Part shown: positions 8,202-17,202 of the stretch, in pieces
Layout: each line of letters opens with the position of its first letter
Position numbering within the stretch: the stretch's first letter is position 1
DNA from: Gottschalkia purinilytica
GTDB taxonomy: Bacteria > Bacillota > Clostridia > Tissierellales > Gottschalkiaceae
Assembly: GCF_001190785.1 (NCBI RefSeq)
Contig: NZ_LGSS01000008.1
Location: forward strand, 1-64,000
Reading direction: 5' to 3'
Length of the DNA: 64,000 bases
Program-made: the position numbers and the translations under genes
The notes under the pieces: generated by a model
Told to the model about the DNA's origin: nothing
Databases searched by the model: none
Seen by the model: the letters and a program-made list of their open reading frames with translations, nothing else

Positions 8202-8642
8202 TTACTTAGCCAATATATCATTTATTTTTCCATCATCACCACTTACAATATAGTAACTCTCGTTTTCCTTTCTAATAAGCCATATGTAAGATTTATTATT
8301 TCCACTTATTTCTACCACTACAAAGTCACCTTCTACTATATCCTTCATCTCTTGTGCTGCTTGTCTTTCTATATCTTCCATATCATATTCTTTTAACTCT
8401 ATGTTCTCTATTCCACCCATTTCTGAAACTTTTTTAGATAAGCTTTCCATAATTTCTTTAGTATTAGTTGTAGCTCCAAATTTATTATGCCTAAATAATT
8501 TATTAAATCTTTTTATATCTTTATCAATACAAGATTCTAATAAATTATAAACTACCTCCTTACCAGAAGATTTTTTAAATGAAAAAGCAATTACTAATAT
8601 AAACAACAATAACAGTAATATCTTGACTTCTCTCTTTCTCAT
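8202..8642 (-). CDS. Small membrane-anchored extracytoplasmic protein, NTF2-like
   Basis: The protein has 146 residues. Residues 1-22 form an N-terminal hydrophobic anchor (ILLLLLFILVIAFSF) without a lipobox. The rest has the pattern of a DUF4878/NTF2-like domain: an amphipathic helix VVYNLLESCIDKDIKRFNKLF, then charged helices and beta strands ending in WLIRKENESYYIVSG. The fold assignment is a pattern guess. ATG 8642 follows GGGAG. The gene is single and has no informative neighbour. Confidence 0.6.
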   Translation of the reverse strand: MRKREVKILLLLLFILVIAFSFKKSSGKEVVYNLLESCIDKDIKRFNKLFRHNKFGATTNTKEIMESLSKKVSEMGGIENIELKEYDMEDIERQAAQEMKDIVEGDFVVVEISGNNKSYIWLIRKENESYYIVSGDDGKINDILAK

Positions 8643-8969
8643 AAACTCCCATTCCCCCTAGTCTCATATGTCAAAATACGTCTTAAAGGTCTATTAATAA
8701 TGTATATAAGTTATATTTTTTTACAAATAATACTATTATTTTACATTACTATATCTTTATGTTATAGTATAAATCCTTAATTGTCAAAATAAGTTGAATT
8801 ATTATAAATAATGTAAATAACTCTATATGAATTGATATATATTTTCAATTAGTAATATTTTTATACATGTATTATTATCTCTATTAGTTTAAATAGAATA
8901 TTTATAATAAAAAATAGCTAGCAAAAATGCTAACTATCTTCTTAAATGAAAATAATAAATTTAGTATAT
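8643..8969 (-). other. Intergenic region with alkaline phosphatase terminator
   Basis: On the - strand the hairpin at 8914-8937 (ATAGTTAGC, loop, GCTAGCTAT) followed by TTTTTATTA ends the alkaline phosphatase gene. The remainder is AT-rich promoter sequence for the small gene at 8202-8642, with no other recognisable signal. Confidence 0.7.
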
Positions 8970-10427
8970 TTACTTTTTATCTAAAAATTTAAATAATACT
9001 TGAGATACTTCAGTGTTGTCTTTATATCCTCCCAAATGCTCAGCTCCTGAGCCAATTGCTGATAAAGGAACTTGTGTGGCAGTATGTGCATAAGTCCCCC
9101 AATTAATATTTGCTTTTCTAGAAAGTATATGTGTTACTGACATAGCTAATGGAGAATATCCTCCCCAAGTTACTCCTTTATTATGAAGATCAATAGAATC
9201 TTGTATTTCTCTTTTTTCTTGTTCTGTTATATTAGATAATCCAAAATTTTCTCCTATATAGTTTAAGAACTTTTCCTTATCTCCTTTATAAGAGTTTAAT
9301 AAATTATCCTCAACTGAAACCTTTACATTTTCTAATGAATCTAGCTTTAAAAAGTAGTTTGAATCATATCCTAACGATAAGCCTCCTGTTTCATGATCTG
9401 CTGTAACCACTATTAGGGTATCTTTAGGGTATTTTTTCAAAAACTCATATGCTATTTTTACAGAATTATCAAATTCTATAGTTTCTTTAATAACACCAAC
9501 TGCATCATTAGTATGAGAAGCATGATCTATTCTTCCACCTTCAACCATTAGAAAAAAGCCTTTTTTGTTTTGTGAAAGAGTTTCTATACCCTTTTGTGTC
9601 ATTTGTGATAAAGTAGGAACATTATTTTTGTATAGGCTGTTTAATCTATCTACTTCATAAGGCATATGACTGTCTGTAAATGATGCGAATATTTTATCAT
9701 CTTTTTTAGGCTTATAATCCCTGAAATCTTTAACTCCTTTTTTACCATAGAAAGTAATATATCCATTGTCTTTGAATTCTTCTAGTAAGTTTCTATCATC
9801 TTCTCTTTTAGACTTTATAGTTCTATCAGCTGCATCTTTTTCATCATTTGTCCAATTATTAGGAATGAAATGCCTTAACCCTCCACCTGCAAAAAAATCA
9901 ACACCACTATCTAAATAATCAACAGCTATTTCATTTTCATTACTTCTATTAACATTATGAGATGCAAATGCTGCTGGTGTAGCATGAGTTAAACGTGTAG
10001 TTGTAATAATTCCTGTAGACATATCTTTTTCCTCAGCTACTTCTATTAAAGTTTTTACATCTTTTCCGTTAGGTAGTTTTGATAACATTCCATTTTTAGT
10101 TTTATGTCCCGTTGCTAAAGCCGTTCCCGCAGCTGCTGAATCAGTTATCAAGCTATTTTCTGAATGAGTAGTATTTATTCCAGCTATAGGTAAAGTATTC
10201 ATTGTTAACTTCTTACCTGTATTTTGTTTAGAATAATACTCTGCTAGTTGTCTTTGAGCAGCTCCCATTCCATCTCCTATAAAATAAAAAATATATTTTG
10301 GATTTTCTTTTACCTTAAGTGTATTTTTTCCTGATGCTCTTATAGCATTAGGAAAAGTTATAGAAACAAGTAATAAAGTGATAAATAAGAATGATAATAC
10401 CTTCTTAAAAAGTCGTTTATTAGACAT
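8970..10427 (-). CDS. phoA: Alkaline phosphatase, exported
   Basis: This 485-residue enzyme releases inorganic phosphate from phosphomonoesters outside the membrane. Residues 1-31 are a signal peptide (RLFKKVLSFLFITLLLVSITF). The metal site begins with GDGMG at residues 51-55, and the nucleophile is Ser97 in TDSAAAGTA. HATPAAFASHN, GRIDHASHTND and TADHETGG supply the remaining Zn/Mg ligands. The order and length fit the bacterial PhoA family. The start ATG 10427 has AAGGAGG 8 bases upstream. It is transcribed divergently from the dehydrogenase gene; I saw no clear Pho box in the shared 269-bp promoter region. Confidence 0.92.
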   Translation of the reverse strand: MSNKRLFKKVLSFLFITLLLVSITFPNAIRASGKNTLKVKENPKYIFYFIGDGMGAAQRQLAEYYSKQNTGKKLTMNTLPIAGINTTHSENSLITDSAAAGTALATGHKTKNGMLSKLPNGKDVKTLIEVAEEKDMSTGIITTTRLTHATPAAFASHNVNRSNENEIAVDYLDSGVDFFAGGGLRHFIPNNWTNDEKDAADRTIKSKREDDRNLLEEFKDNGYITFYGKKGVKDFRDYKPKKDDKIFASFTDSHMPYEVDRLNSLYKNNVPTLSQMTQKGIETLSQNKKGFFLMVEGGRIDHASHTNDAVGVIKETIEFDNSVKIAYEFLKKYPKDTLIVVTADHETGGLSLGYDSNYFLKLDSLENVKVSVEDNLLNSYKGDKEKFLNYIGENFGLSNITEQEKREIQDSIDLHNKGVTWGGYSPLAMSVTHILSRKANINWGTYAHTATQVPLSAIGSGAEHLGGYKDNTEVSQVLFKFLDKK

Positions 10428-10696
10428 TAATTATCCTCCTTTATATTATTATTACACTTTAATAGTAATAAAATTTGTTTTAGATATTGTTATTAAATTG
10501 TAAAAGTTGTTTTAATTATTAGTAAATTGGATATTAAATATTATAAGTAACTATTGTATACAAAATACTGTATATGCTTTTTTAAAAATTGCTCTTTGTA
10601 AAAATTCATTTCTAAATATTAAATATAAATACTGTAAGTTACAAATAATAGTTATACAAATATGTGTATTAAATTTTTTTAAAGGAGAACTTTAGT

Positions 10697-11656
10697 ATGA
10701 GAAAAGATATAGGTAATAAAGTCGTAGTAATTGGTGCTGGATTTGTTGGTACGGCAACAGCTTTTACTCTTGTAGAAAGTGGAATGGTAGACGATCTTAT
10801 TCTTATAGATTTAAATAAAAAGAAGGCTGAAGGGGAAGTTATGGATTTAAATCATGGTATATCATTTTTAAGTCCTATTAATATAAAAGCAGGAGATTAT
10901 TCTGATTGTGCTAATGCAGATATTATAATAATAAGTGCTGGAGTAGGAATAGATTCTGACGAAACTAGACTAGATCTTGCTAATAAAAACAGTAAGATTA
11001 TAAAAGGTATTATGAAAAGTATCGTTGAGTATACTCGTACTGCGATTATATTAGTAGCAACCAATCCTCCAGATATTCTAACTTATATAGCTGCTAAAAG
11101 TGTAGGATATGATGAAACTAAAGTTATTGGTTCTGGAACTGTTCTTGATAGTTCTAGATTTAAATATCTTTTAAGTAAACACTGTGGTATCAATCCTAGA
11201 AGTATCCATGCATATATATTAGGTGAACACGGTGATAGTGAAGTTGCTGCATGGAGTATTACAAATATAGCAGGTACTAGAGTAGATCATCTATGCGAAA
11301 TGTGTCAAACGTATAAGACAGATTGCACAGGTCTGCCAAAGGATGAAATATTTGGTGATGTTAAAAATGCAGCCTATGAAATTATAAGCAGGAAAGGAGA
11401 AACATCTTATGGTATAGCTTTTGCACTTAGAAGAATCGTCGAAGCTATATTAAAAAATGAAAATGCAGTTTTAACTATATCTAGTCAGCTAAAAGGCGAG
11501 TACGGCATAAAAGATGTATCTTTAAGTGTACCTACTGTAGTTAATAGAAATGGTGTAGGTAAAATTCTAGAACTTCCATTAGATGAAGATGAGTTAAAAT
11601 TTTTACAAGAATCTAGTGAGAAGTTAAAAGAAGTAATTAATAAAGTTTCTATATAA
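10697..11656 (+). CDS. ldh: L-lactate/2-hydroxyacid dehydrogenase (LDH/MDH family)
   Basis: This 319-residue NAD enzyme has the Rossmann motif GAGFVGTA (13-20), Arg91 in ETRLDL, Asp151/Arg154 in LDSSRF and the catalytic His178 in GEHGDSE. It should reduce a 2-keto acid to an L-2-hydroxy acid. The substrate loop is unusual: the segment that reads ANQKPGETR in lactate dehydrogenases reads VGIDSDETR here, putting Ile85 where LDH has the specificity Gln and MDH has Arg. NPPD also replaces the common NPVD. Lactate dehydrogenase is the best label, but a branched or larger keto acid is possible. AAAGGAGAAC precedes ATG 10697. A terminator at 11676-11730 follows. Confidence 0.85.
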   Translation: MRKDIGNKVVVIGAGFVGTATAFTLVESGMVDDLILIDLNKKKAEGEVMDLNHGISFLSPINIKAGDYSDCANADIIIISAGVGIDSDETRLDLANKNSKIIKGIMKSIVEYTRTAIILVATNPPDILTYIAAKSVGYDETKVIGSGTVLDSSRFKYLLSKHCGINPRSIHAYILGEHGDSEVAAWSITNIAGTRVDHLCEMCQTYKTDCTGLPKDEIFGDVKNAAYEIISRKGETSYGIAFALRRIVEAILKNENAVLTISSQLKGEYGIKDVSLSVPTVVNRNGVGKILELPLDEDELKFLQESSEKLKEVINKVSI

Positions 11657-11675
11657 CTAAAACTAGATTATAAAT

Positions 11676-11740
11676 AAACAAAGTTCTAAGTCTTACATGA
11701 TATTTTACAAAAGATCTTAGAATTTTGTTTTATCTTATTA
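11676..11740 (+). terminator. Terminator of the dehydrogenase gene
   Basis: AAACAAAGTTCTAAG (from 11676) pairs with CTTAGAATTTTGTTT (to 11730), and T-rich sequence follows. Confidence 0.75.
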
Positions 11741-11819
11741 TAACTATATCTAATCCTTTTAAATTCCTTTTATCATCTTTGCTAATAGTATCTTCACTAA
11801 GAGTTTTATCAAAGATTAT

Positions 11820-13178
11820 TTAGTAAATATTAAAATAATCTTTTATAGAACTTATAGCAACATCAGACATATAATCTATCTGTTCCTCATTTATTATATA
11901 TGGTGGCATAAAGTATATAACATTTCCTAATGGTCTTAGGAGAACTCCTTTCTTAAGAGCTATTTTATAAATTTCATATCCCACTCTATCTTTCCAGTGA
12001 AATGATTCTTTAGAGACTCTATCCTTCACAAGCTCTATTGCTCCTATCATTCCTAATTGTCTATATTCTCCTATATACGGTATCTCTTCAAGTCTTGACT
12101 CTATCTTGTTTTTAAGTATTTTAGATTTTGTTTTATTCTTCTCAATAACATTTTCATCTTTGAATATGTTTAAACATTCTAATGCTATAGCACATCCAAG
12201 AGGATTACCTGTATAACTATGACTATGAAGAAAAGCTTTCATAGTATTGTAGTCATCATAAAAAGCATCATATATTTTATCTGTCATTATAGTTAAAGAC
12301 ATTGGCATATATCCAGCAGTTAATCCCTTTGAAAGACACATTATATCTGGAGTTATTTGTGAGTGATTACATCCGAACATCTGTCCAGTTCTTCCAAATC
12401 CAACTGCTATTTCATCAGCTATTAAATTTATGTCATACTGGTCACATAGCTTTCTTAGTTTTTTAAGATAATCTTTTGAATATATTTTCATGCCTGCCGC
12501 ACATTGTACCATAGGCTCTATTATAATGGCTGTTATTTCTTCATGTTTTTCTTCTATGACTTTTTTCATATACTTAAAACATGATGTATTACAATTATGC
12601 CTATTTTCTTCAAATTTACATCTATAACAATCTGGTCCTTCTACTTTTATTACATCTAAAAGAAGTGGTTTGTATATCTTGCTATATAAGTCAACTCCAC
12701 CAACAGACAATGCCCCTATAGTTTCTCCATGGTAAGCATCTGTAATAGCTACAAATCTTTTTTTCTTAGTTTTACCTATCTGTTGATGATATTGAAAGCT
12801 AAGTTTAAGTGCAACTTCTATTGCTGATGATCCATTATCGCTAAAAAAAACTTTATTAAGTCCCTTTGGTACTATACTTATTATTTTTTCCGATAACTCT
12901 ATAGCTGGCTCATGTGAAAAATTTGAAAATATAGCGTGTTCAAGTTTATTGACTTGTCTATATAATGCTTCATTTATTCTTTTATTAGAATGTCCAAATA
13001 AGTTAACCCACCAAGATGAAACTGCATCTAAATATCTTTTTCCTTCCATATCTTCTAAAAATACACCTTCACCTTTTTTAATAACTATGGGAGGAAACTT
13101 TTCATAGTCTTTCATCTGTGAACATGGATGCCATATGTATTTTAAATCTCTTTCTTGAAGATCTTTCATATTACTCAT
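11820..13178 (-). CDS. bioA: 7,8-diaminopelargonate synthase (BioA/BioK family)
   Basis: This 452-residue class-III PLP aminotransferase converts 8-amino-7-oxononanoate to 7,8-diaminononanoate in biotin synthesis. HPCSQMKDYE near the N-terminus, the SDNGSSAIEVALK phosphate-site motif, DAYHGET, Asp255 (IADEIAVGFGRTG) and the PLP lysine Lys284 (LSKGLTAGY) are intact. A Cys cluster (CYRC, then CNTSC, residues 184-200) is seen in the Gram-positive/Aquifex subgroup. Members of that subgroup use either SAM or lysine as amino donor, so the donor is open. The gene is downstream of bioD with a 143-base gap on the same strand. bioB is not in the window. Confidence 0.93.
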   Translation of the reverse strand: MSNMKDLQERDLKYIWHPCSQMKDYEKFPPIVIKKGEGVFLEDMEGKRYLDAVSSWWVNLFGHSNKRINEALYRQVNKLEHAIFSNFSHEPAIELSEKIISIVPKGLNKVFFSDNGSSAIEVALKLSFQYHQQIGKTKKKRFVAITDAYHGETIGALSVGGVDLYSKIYKPLLLDVIKVEGPDCYRCKFEENRHNCNTSCFKYMKKVIEEKHEEITAIIIEPMVQCAAGMKIYSKDYLKKLRKLCDQYDINLIADEIAVGFGRTGQMFGCNHSQITPDIMCLSKGLTAGYMPMSLTIMTDKIYDAFYDDYNTMKAFLHSHSYTGNPLGCAIALECLNIFKDENVIEKNKTKSKILKNKIESRLEEIPYIGEYRQLGMIGAIELVKDRVSKESFHWKDRVGYEIYKIALKKGVLLRPLGNVIYFMPPYIINEEQIDYMSDVAISSIKDYFNIY

Positions 13179-13321
13179 AGTATCCCTCTTCTTTATAATC
13201 TTTAATAAATTAAAATTTAATTTAAATAAAAATATTAGTTATTTTCAAAAACATTAATATGAATTACCATCATAATATAATCAATTATAACTAAAGACAA
13301 TTAAAAACAATAAGCTTAATA

Positions 13322-14029
13322 CTAAAATACCTTTAGTATTTTATTTACATCAAAGCTTCTATCATATTCTTTTTTTATGTTTTCATAAAAATCATTATCC
13401 TTAGACTTTACATTTCTTATTATGGAGATGATCTCAAGCCCTGTAATATTCTTTATAGTTTCAATGTTATCATCTTCATAAAAGTTTCCCTTATAATCAT
13501 TCACTATTATTCCTTTTATATTTATCCCTTTATTTTTTAAAAATTCTACAGTAAGAACTGTATGATTAATTGTTCCAACTTTTGACTTTGTGACTATTAC
13601 AACAGAACTATCTATATCTCTTATTAAATCGTATATATAATAATTATCTCTAATAAGAGGTACTACAACTCCACCAGCCCCTTCTATAATCACATATTCA
13701 TACTTATTCTTAAGATTTTGTAAGTCCTGCATTATTTTATTTTTTTTAAAGTTAATTTTATCTACTTTAAATGCTAAGTGAGGTGATAAAGGTTCTTTTA
13801 AGCAATAAGAATTCATATAATCTTTATCTTCACTTATATTTGCTACTTTTTTTACAAAATCAACATCTATATGTGTACACTTCCCATCATTAGTTTCTCC
13901 ACCACTTTGTATAGGCTTAAAGTAACAAGAACTATATTCATTCTTTTTTAACGTATAAACTATTCCCCCTGATACAAAAGTCTTTCCTACATCTGTATCA
14001 GTACCAACTATAAAAATAGACTTAGACAA
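13322..14029 (-). CDS. bioD: Dethiobiotin synthetase
   Basis: This 235-residue ATP-dependent ligase carboxylates diaminononanoate to dethiobiotin. The Walker-type loop GTDTDVGKT covers residues 9-17. KPIQSGGE and the EGAGGVVVPL motif (substrate and nucleotide binding) follow in the normal order. The start is TTG 14029 behind AAGGAGG, which is 8 bases away. It is the first gene of a bioD-bioA operon whose promoter at 14307-14335 lies about 270 bases upstream and carries a BirA-like operator. Confidence 0.93.
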   Translation of the reverse strand: MSKSIFIVGTDTDVGKTFVSGGIVYTLKKNEYSSCYFKPIQSGGETNDGKCTHIDVDFVKKVANISEDKDYMNSYCLKEPLSPHLAFKVDKINFKKNKIMQDLQNLKNKYEYVIIEGAGGVVVPLIRDNYYIYDLIRDIDSSVVIVTKSKVGTINHTVLTVEFLKNKGINIKGIIVNDYKGNFYEDDNIETIKNITGLEIISIIRNVKSKDNDFYENIKKEYDRSFDVNKILKVF

Positions 14030-14292
14030 TCTTTTCTCCTCCTTATAAAATTCCTAACTTTATACCTATTTTATATAACTTGTCCAATATGAACCCTAGG
14101 TCACTTTTTTTTGTAAGTTATTAAATAGTTATATTCTTAAGCAACTAATTTCATCTGTAATATCCATAATACCCCTTAAAATAGAAGTTGTTTATAGATC
14201 TATCCTATAGCTAATCCCTAAGTAATAATTGTAAAAAGTATGAGTCTCTAAAGCTAAGCTTATAAAGATAACATCATAAACCTTCATCGTCA

Positions 14293-14364
14293 TTTTAGTT
14301 AACCAAATTATATATATTTTTTTAGTTATTGTCAATTTCATGTATTTTTTTAGTTAACAATCCT
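14293..14364 (-). promoter_or_regulatory. bioDA promoter with BirA-like operator
   Basis: On the - strand, -35 TTGACA (14330-14335), a 17-base spacer and -10 TATAAT (14307-14312) form a consensus sigma-A promoter. Overlapping the -35 is TTGTTAACT-N14-AATTGACAA (14360 down to 14329), an inverted repeat with the spacing and half-site of Gram-positive BirA operators. A further TTGGTTAACTAA lies just downstream of the -10. Biotin-dependent repression by BirA is inferred. The leader to bioD is about 270 bases and contains no ORF that I can see. Confidence 0.6.
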
Positions 14365-14428
14365 TGTATGAAATAGCTATTAACCTTTACTAGAATTTAA
14401 AAAGTAACTGAAATCATAAAATAAAAAA

Positions 14429-14446
14429 ACTATCTCTAAAGATAGT
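14429..14446 (-). terminator. Terminator of the shorter TraX-like gene
   Basis: ACTATCTTTAGAGATAGT forms a hairpin on the - strand and is followed by TTTTTTTATTTT. Confidence 0.85.
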
Positions 14447-14527
14447 CTTATATCATTCATTGCTTATTTAATTTAATTAAACTCTTTTACACTTATAGCA
14501 TACATTGTCTATACGTATAATAAATAA

Positions 14528-15205
14528 TTATTTAGAAAATATATTATTTAATTCACGTTCTCTACTATATATCAATATTGGTATTATTCCAAATACCATC
14601 ATCCACTGAAAGTCATCTATAAACAAAGCTTTGTACGTAAAAGGTATATTATATATAAACATATATCCTAGTTTTAAAGTTAAAAAAGACCCTAAATATG
14701 CAACAACCATCAATTTCTTTTTGTCTCTAAAAAAGTAGAATATTAAAGTCATAAACACTCCAAATATATTAGTCCCTAAAAACATCATTACTCTAGATAT
14801 AGCAATTAGTAAGACTAGCCCTAATAATATATTTAACTTATCAAACTTATTATCTTTGATCCATTCAATCACACTTAGCAAAACTACACCACAACCTAAT
14901 GATAAAAATATATTTAGATATATGCTGTTAATCATTGTATCGATAGTTTTAACATTTATTAATAATAGTATTAATTTGGTTCCTAATAACATAACTATGG
15001 CCCATGAAAATATTCTCTTTGCATACCAAAATCTACTTCTTGCATAAAAAAATCCTTCTACCATAAAGTAAAAGAATATAGGAGCTACTATCCTTCCAGG
15101 ATAAGTGATCCATACTGGTATCCTATTAGGTATAAAGTTATAGATATGTTCTATAAACATAAGTATAAGTGATAATACCTTTAACTTAAAAGTATATATT
15201 TTCAT
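14528..15205 (-). CDS. TraX-family membrane protein, C-terminally truncated paralogue
   Basis: This 225-residue polytopic protein is of the TraX family, named for the F-pilin N-acetyltransferase; chromosomal Firmicute members have no established substrate. PGRIVAPIFFYFMVEGFFYARSR and DDFQWMMVFGIIPILIYSRERE are the conserved segments, and about seven hydrophobic segments are present. It is homologous to the next gene upstream (15479-16201). It stops at FSK where the paralogue continues KYLFYVFYPVHIWILY. The stop TAA replaces the TAT (Tyr) codon, the next two codons (Leu, Phe) still match, and then similarity ends. The last membrane segment has therefore been lost. Confidence 0.75.
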   Translation of the reverse strand: MKIYTFKLKVLSLILMFIEHIYNFIPNRIPVWITYPGRIVAPIFFYFMVEGFFYARSRFWYAKRIFSWAIVMLLGTKLILLLINVKTIDTMINSIYLNIFLSLGCGVVLLSVIEWIKDNKFDKLNILLGLVLLIAISRVMMFLGTNIFGVFMTLIFYFFRDKKKLMVVAYLGSFLTLKLGYMFIYNIPFTYKALFIDDFQWMMVFGIIPILIYSRERELNNIFSK

Positions 15206-15380
15206 TAAAATACCCCTTCTCTGTTAATAAGTATTTTTAATTTAATTAGTAAATGGTGATCTTATAACTATTAACTGTATTAAAATTAAGTAATTCTTTA
15301 TTATCTATTATATTTAATGTTGAACATATTATATATTGATTTGTCTTACAATTATCTTTCAATCTTGCAAGACAACAAAA

Positions 15381-15415
15381 AGACCATTAAAGTTATACTT
15401 TAATAGTCTTTTTTA
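15381..15415. terminator. Terminator between the TraX-like genes
   Basis: AGACCATTAAAG and CTTTAATAGTCT pair across a 5-base loop, with T runs on both strands. It ends the longer TraX-like gene, so the two paralogues are transcribed separately. Confidence 0.8.
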
Positions 15416-15478
15416 TTTAAAATAATAGCGAGTTTAGAATATATAGTCTGGGATGACTTTTAATATATTAAATTATTT

Positions 15479-16201
15479 CTATTTTCCATTAAAAATAAAT
15501 ATGTTTATAAGATACAATATCCATATGTGTACTGGATAGAAAACATAAAATAAATATTTAGTAAACTTATTATTTATTCCACGTTCTCCGTTATACATCA
15601 ATATTGGTATTATTGCAAATACCATCATCCATTGATAATCATCTAAAAATAAAGCATTATAACTAATTCGAAATCCACCAAGACCTATAGTAATAAGTAA
15701 TGAAACTACCACATACATAAAAGCCATTAAGTTTTTCTTATCTCTAAAGAAGTAGAATACTAATGTCATAGCTATTCCGTATACACTAGCTTCTGTAAAT
15801 AAAAGTCCTACAGTTGCTAAGACTGAGCCTATTATACCTAAAATGATCTTTAGTTTATCAGTTTTATTGTTTTTAGTCCATTCTATAGCTCCCATTAATA
15901 CTACTCCAAATGCTAGGGATAAAAATATATTATTGCTTATCATTCTCTCTCCTGGGAATAGTTTCATTAATGCAAAAGATACTAACTGCATAAGTGCAGC
16001 CCAACCAAATAGCCTTGTTGCATATTTTACTCTACTCCTTGTATAGAAAAATCCTTCTACTATAAAGTAGAAAAATATAGGTGCAACAATCCTTCCAAAA
16101 TATCCGAACCATATTGGTGTTCCTGGAATATATGCTAATACATGATCCATAACCATAAATATAATACCTATTATTTTTAATTTAAATGCATCTATTCTCA
16201 T
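15479..16201 (-). CDS. TraX-family membrane protein
   Basis: The protein has 240 residues and about eight predicted membrane segments. The family signature covers MDH near residue 18, FGRIVAPIFFYFIVEGFFYTRSR at about 33-55, FYFFRDKKN, DDYQWMMVFAIIPILMYNGERG and the final FYPVHIWILYLINIF. The His/Glu/Arg residues in the membrane resemble those of other integral-membrane acyltransferases, so acetylation of a surface molecule is a reasonable inference, not shown. ATG 16201 follows AGGAGG. The truncated paralogue lies downstream. Confidence 0.8.
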   Translation of the reverse strand: MRIDAFKLKIIGIIFMVMDHVLAYIPGTPIWFGYFGRIVAPIFFYFIVEGFFYTRSRVKYATRLFGWAALMQLVSFALMKLFPGERMISNNIFLSLAFGVVLMGAIEWTKNNKTDKLKIILGIIGSVLATVGLLFTEASVYGIAMTLVFYFFRDKKNLMAFMYVVVSLLITIGLGGFRISYNALFLDDYQWMMVFAIIPILMYNGERGINNKFTKYLFYVFYPVHIWILYLINIFIFNGK

Positions 16202-16578
16202 TAAGATATTCCTCCTTTCTTTTCTTTTGTTATTCTTTATATCTAAATTATATATATAGTCCTATGTAAAAACTATTTATTAACATTACATTTATCTTTC
16301 ATTTATGTAATAAAACTAATTTATTTTTAAAATATTAATTTATTTACATATTACAATCTTGTCTTCATTTCTTAACCTTTCCTACAATTGTATATATAGT
16401 AAACTTAGTTATTTTATATCTATGCTTATTTATTATATTAAACTAAAAGGACTGTTATATAGAATTTTAACAGTCCTTAATTTAGATAACTTATCAAATC
16501 TTTAGTTTATAATAATCTCTTACAAATAGAAATTTTAATATAAATAACAATCATTTGAATTAACTTTTAATTTATATA
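16202..16578 (-). other. Intergenic region with methyltransferase terminator
   Basis: AAGGACTGTTA (16447-16457) and TAACAGTCCTT (16468-16478) form a hairpin followed by TTTTAGTTT on the - strand, ending the methyltransferase gene. The rest is AT-rich and holds the TraX promoter; no other element was recognised. Confidence 0.7.
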
Positions 16579-17202
16579 TTATTTTTCACCAATACAACGT
16601 ACCCAGTTTTTATCTTCATCTAAATTATATTCAACTTTTTTAAATCCTGCATTTTTCATTAAAGCTTCTAACTCATCTGGAGAAAGTATCTTCATATTTC
16701 CGACATTCTCTAACTCTTTATTCTTATCCTTATTCTTATCGTCCATGTAGGCTTCATTTATAACAATAAATTTTCCATCTTTATTTAAAACTCTATATAC
16801 TTCTTTAAAGTTTTGCTGAAGATCAGGCCAAAAATAAACCGTTTCTATAGCTGTTACTATATCGATACTATTTTCTTCAAAAGGTAAAGTTTCCACACTT
16901 CCTTGTATTATTTCAACCTTGTCTTCTTCAATGAATTCCTCATTATATTCTTTTGCACTATCTACACTAACTTCAGAGTAGTCAAGTCCATAAGCCTTAT
17001 CTACTTTATTAGCTATGATATTAACAGTTTTTCCTCCACCACAACCTATATCTAAGGTTATGTAATTATCTTTCATATCAATAGATTTTAAACCCCACTC
17101 TATAAGTGGTAAGTGTCTTTCGTTCATATAATCGACTATTTCTTTTCCTTTTTCTCCTGTAGGCTTTCTACATTGTTTTATCTTTTCTATACTTTCACTC
17201 AC
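16579..17202 (-). CDS. Class I SAM-dependent methyltransferase
   Basis: The protein has 207 residues with a Methyltransf_11/25-type fold. Motif I is LDIGCGGGKT, the acidic SAM-binding residue follows in GLDYSE, and GSVETLPFEENSIDIVTAIETVYFWPD covers motifs II-III. The N-terminus begins CRKPTGEKGKEIVDYMNERH, common to a group of small clostridial methyltransferases of unknown substrate. It is a single gene with its own terminator. The substrate cannot be inferred. Confidence 0.85.
   Translation of the reverse strand: MSESIEKIKQCRKPTGEKGKEIVDYMNERHLPLIEWGLKSIDMKDNYITLDIGCGGGKTVNIIANKVDKAYGLDYSEVSVDSAKEYNEEFIEEDKVEIIQGSVETLPFEENSIDIVTAIETVYFWPDLQQNFKEVYRVLNKDGKFIVINEAYMDDKNKDKNKELENVGNMKILSPDELEALMKNAGFKKVEYNLDEDKNWVRCIGEK

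Noticed and set aside
10428-10696. Rex or Pho-box operator between phoA and ldh
   Set aside because: There are AT-rich partial repeats around GTAACTATTGTATAC, but none matches a Rex or PhoP consensus well enough.
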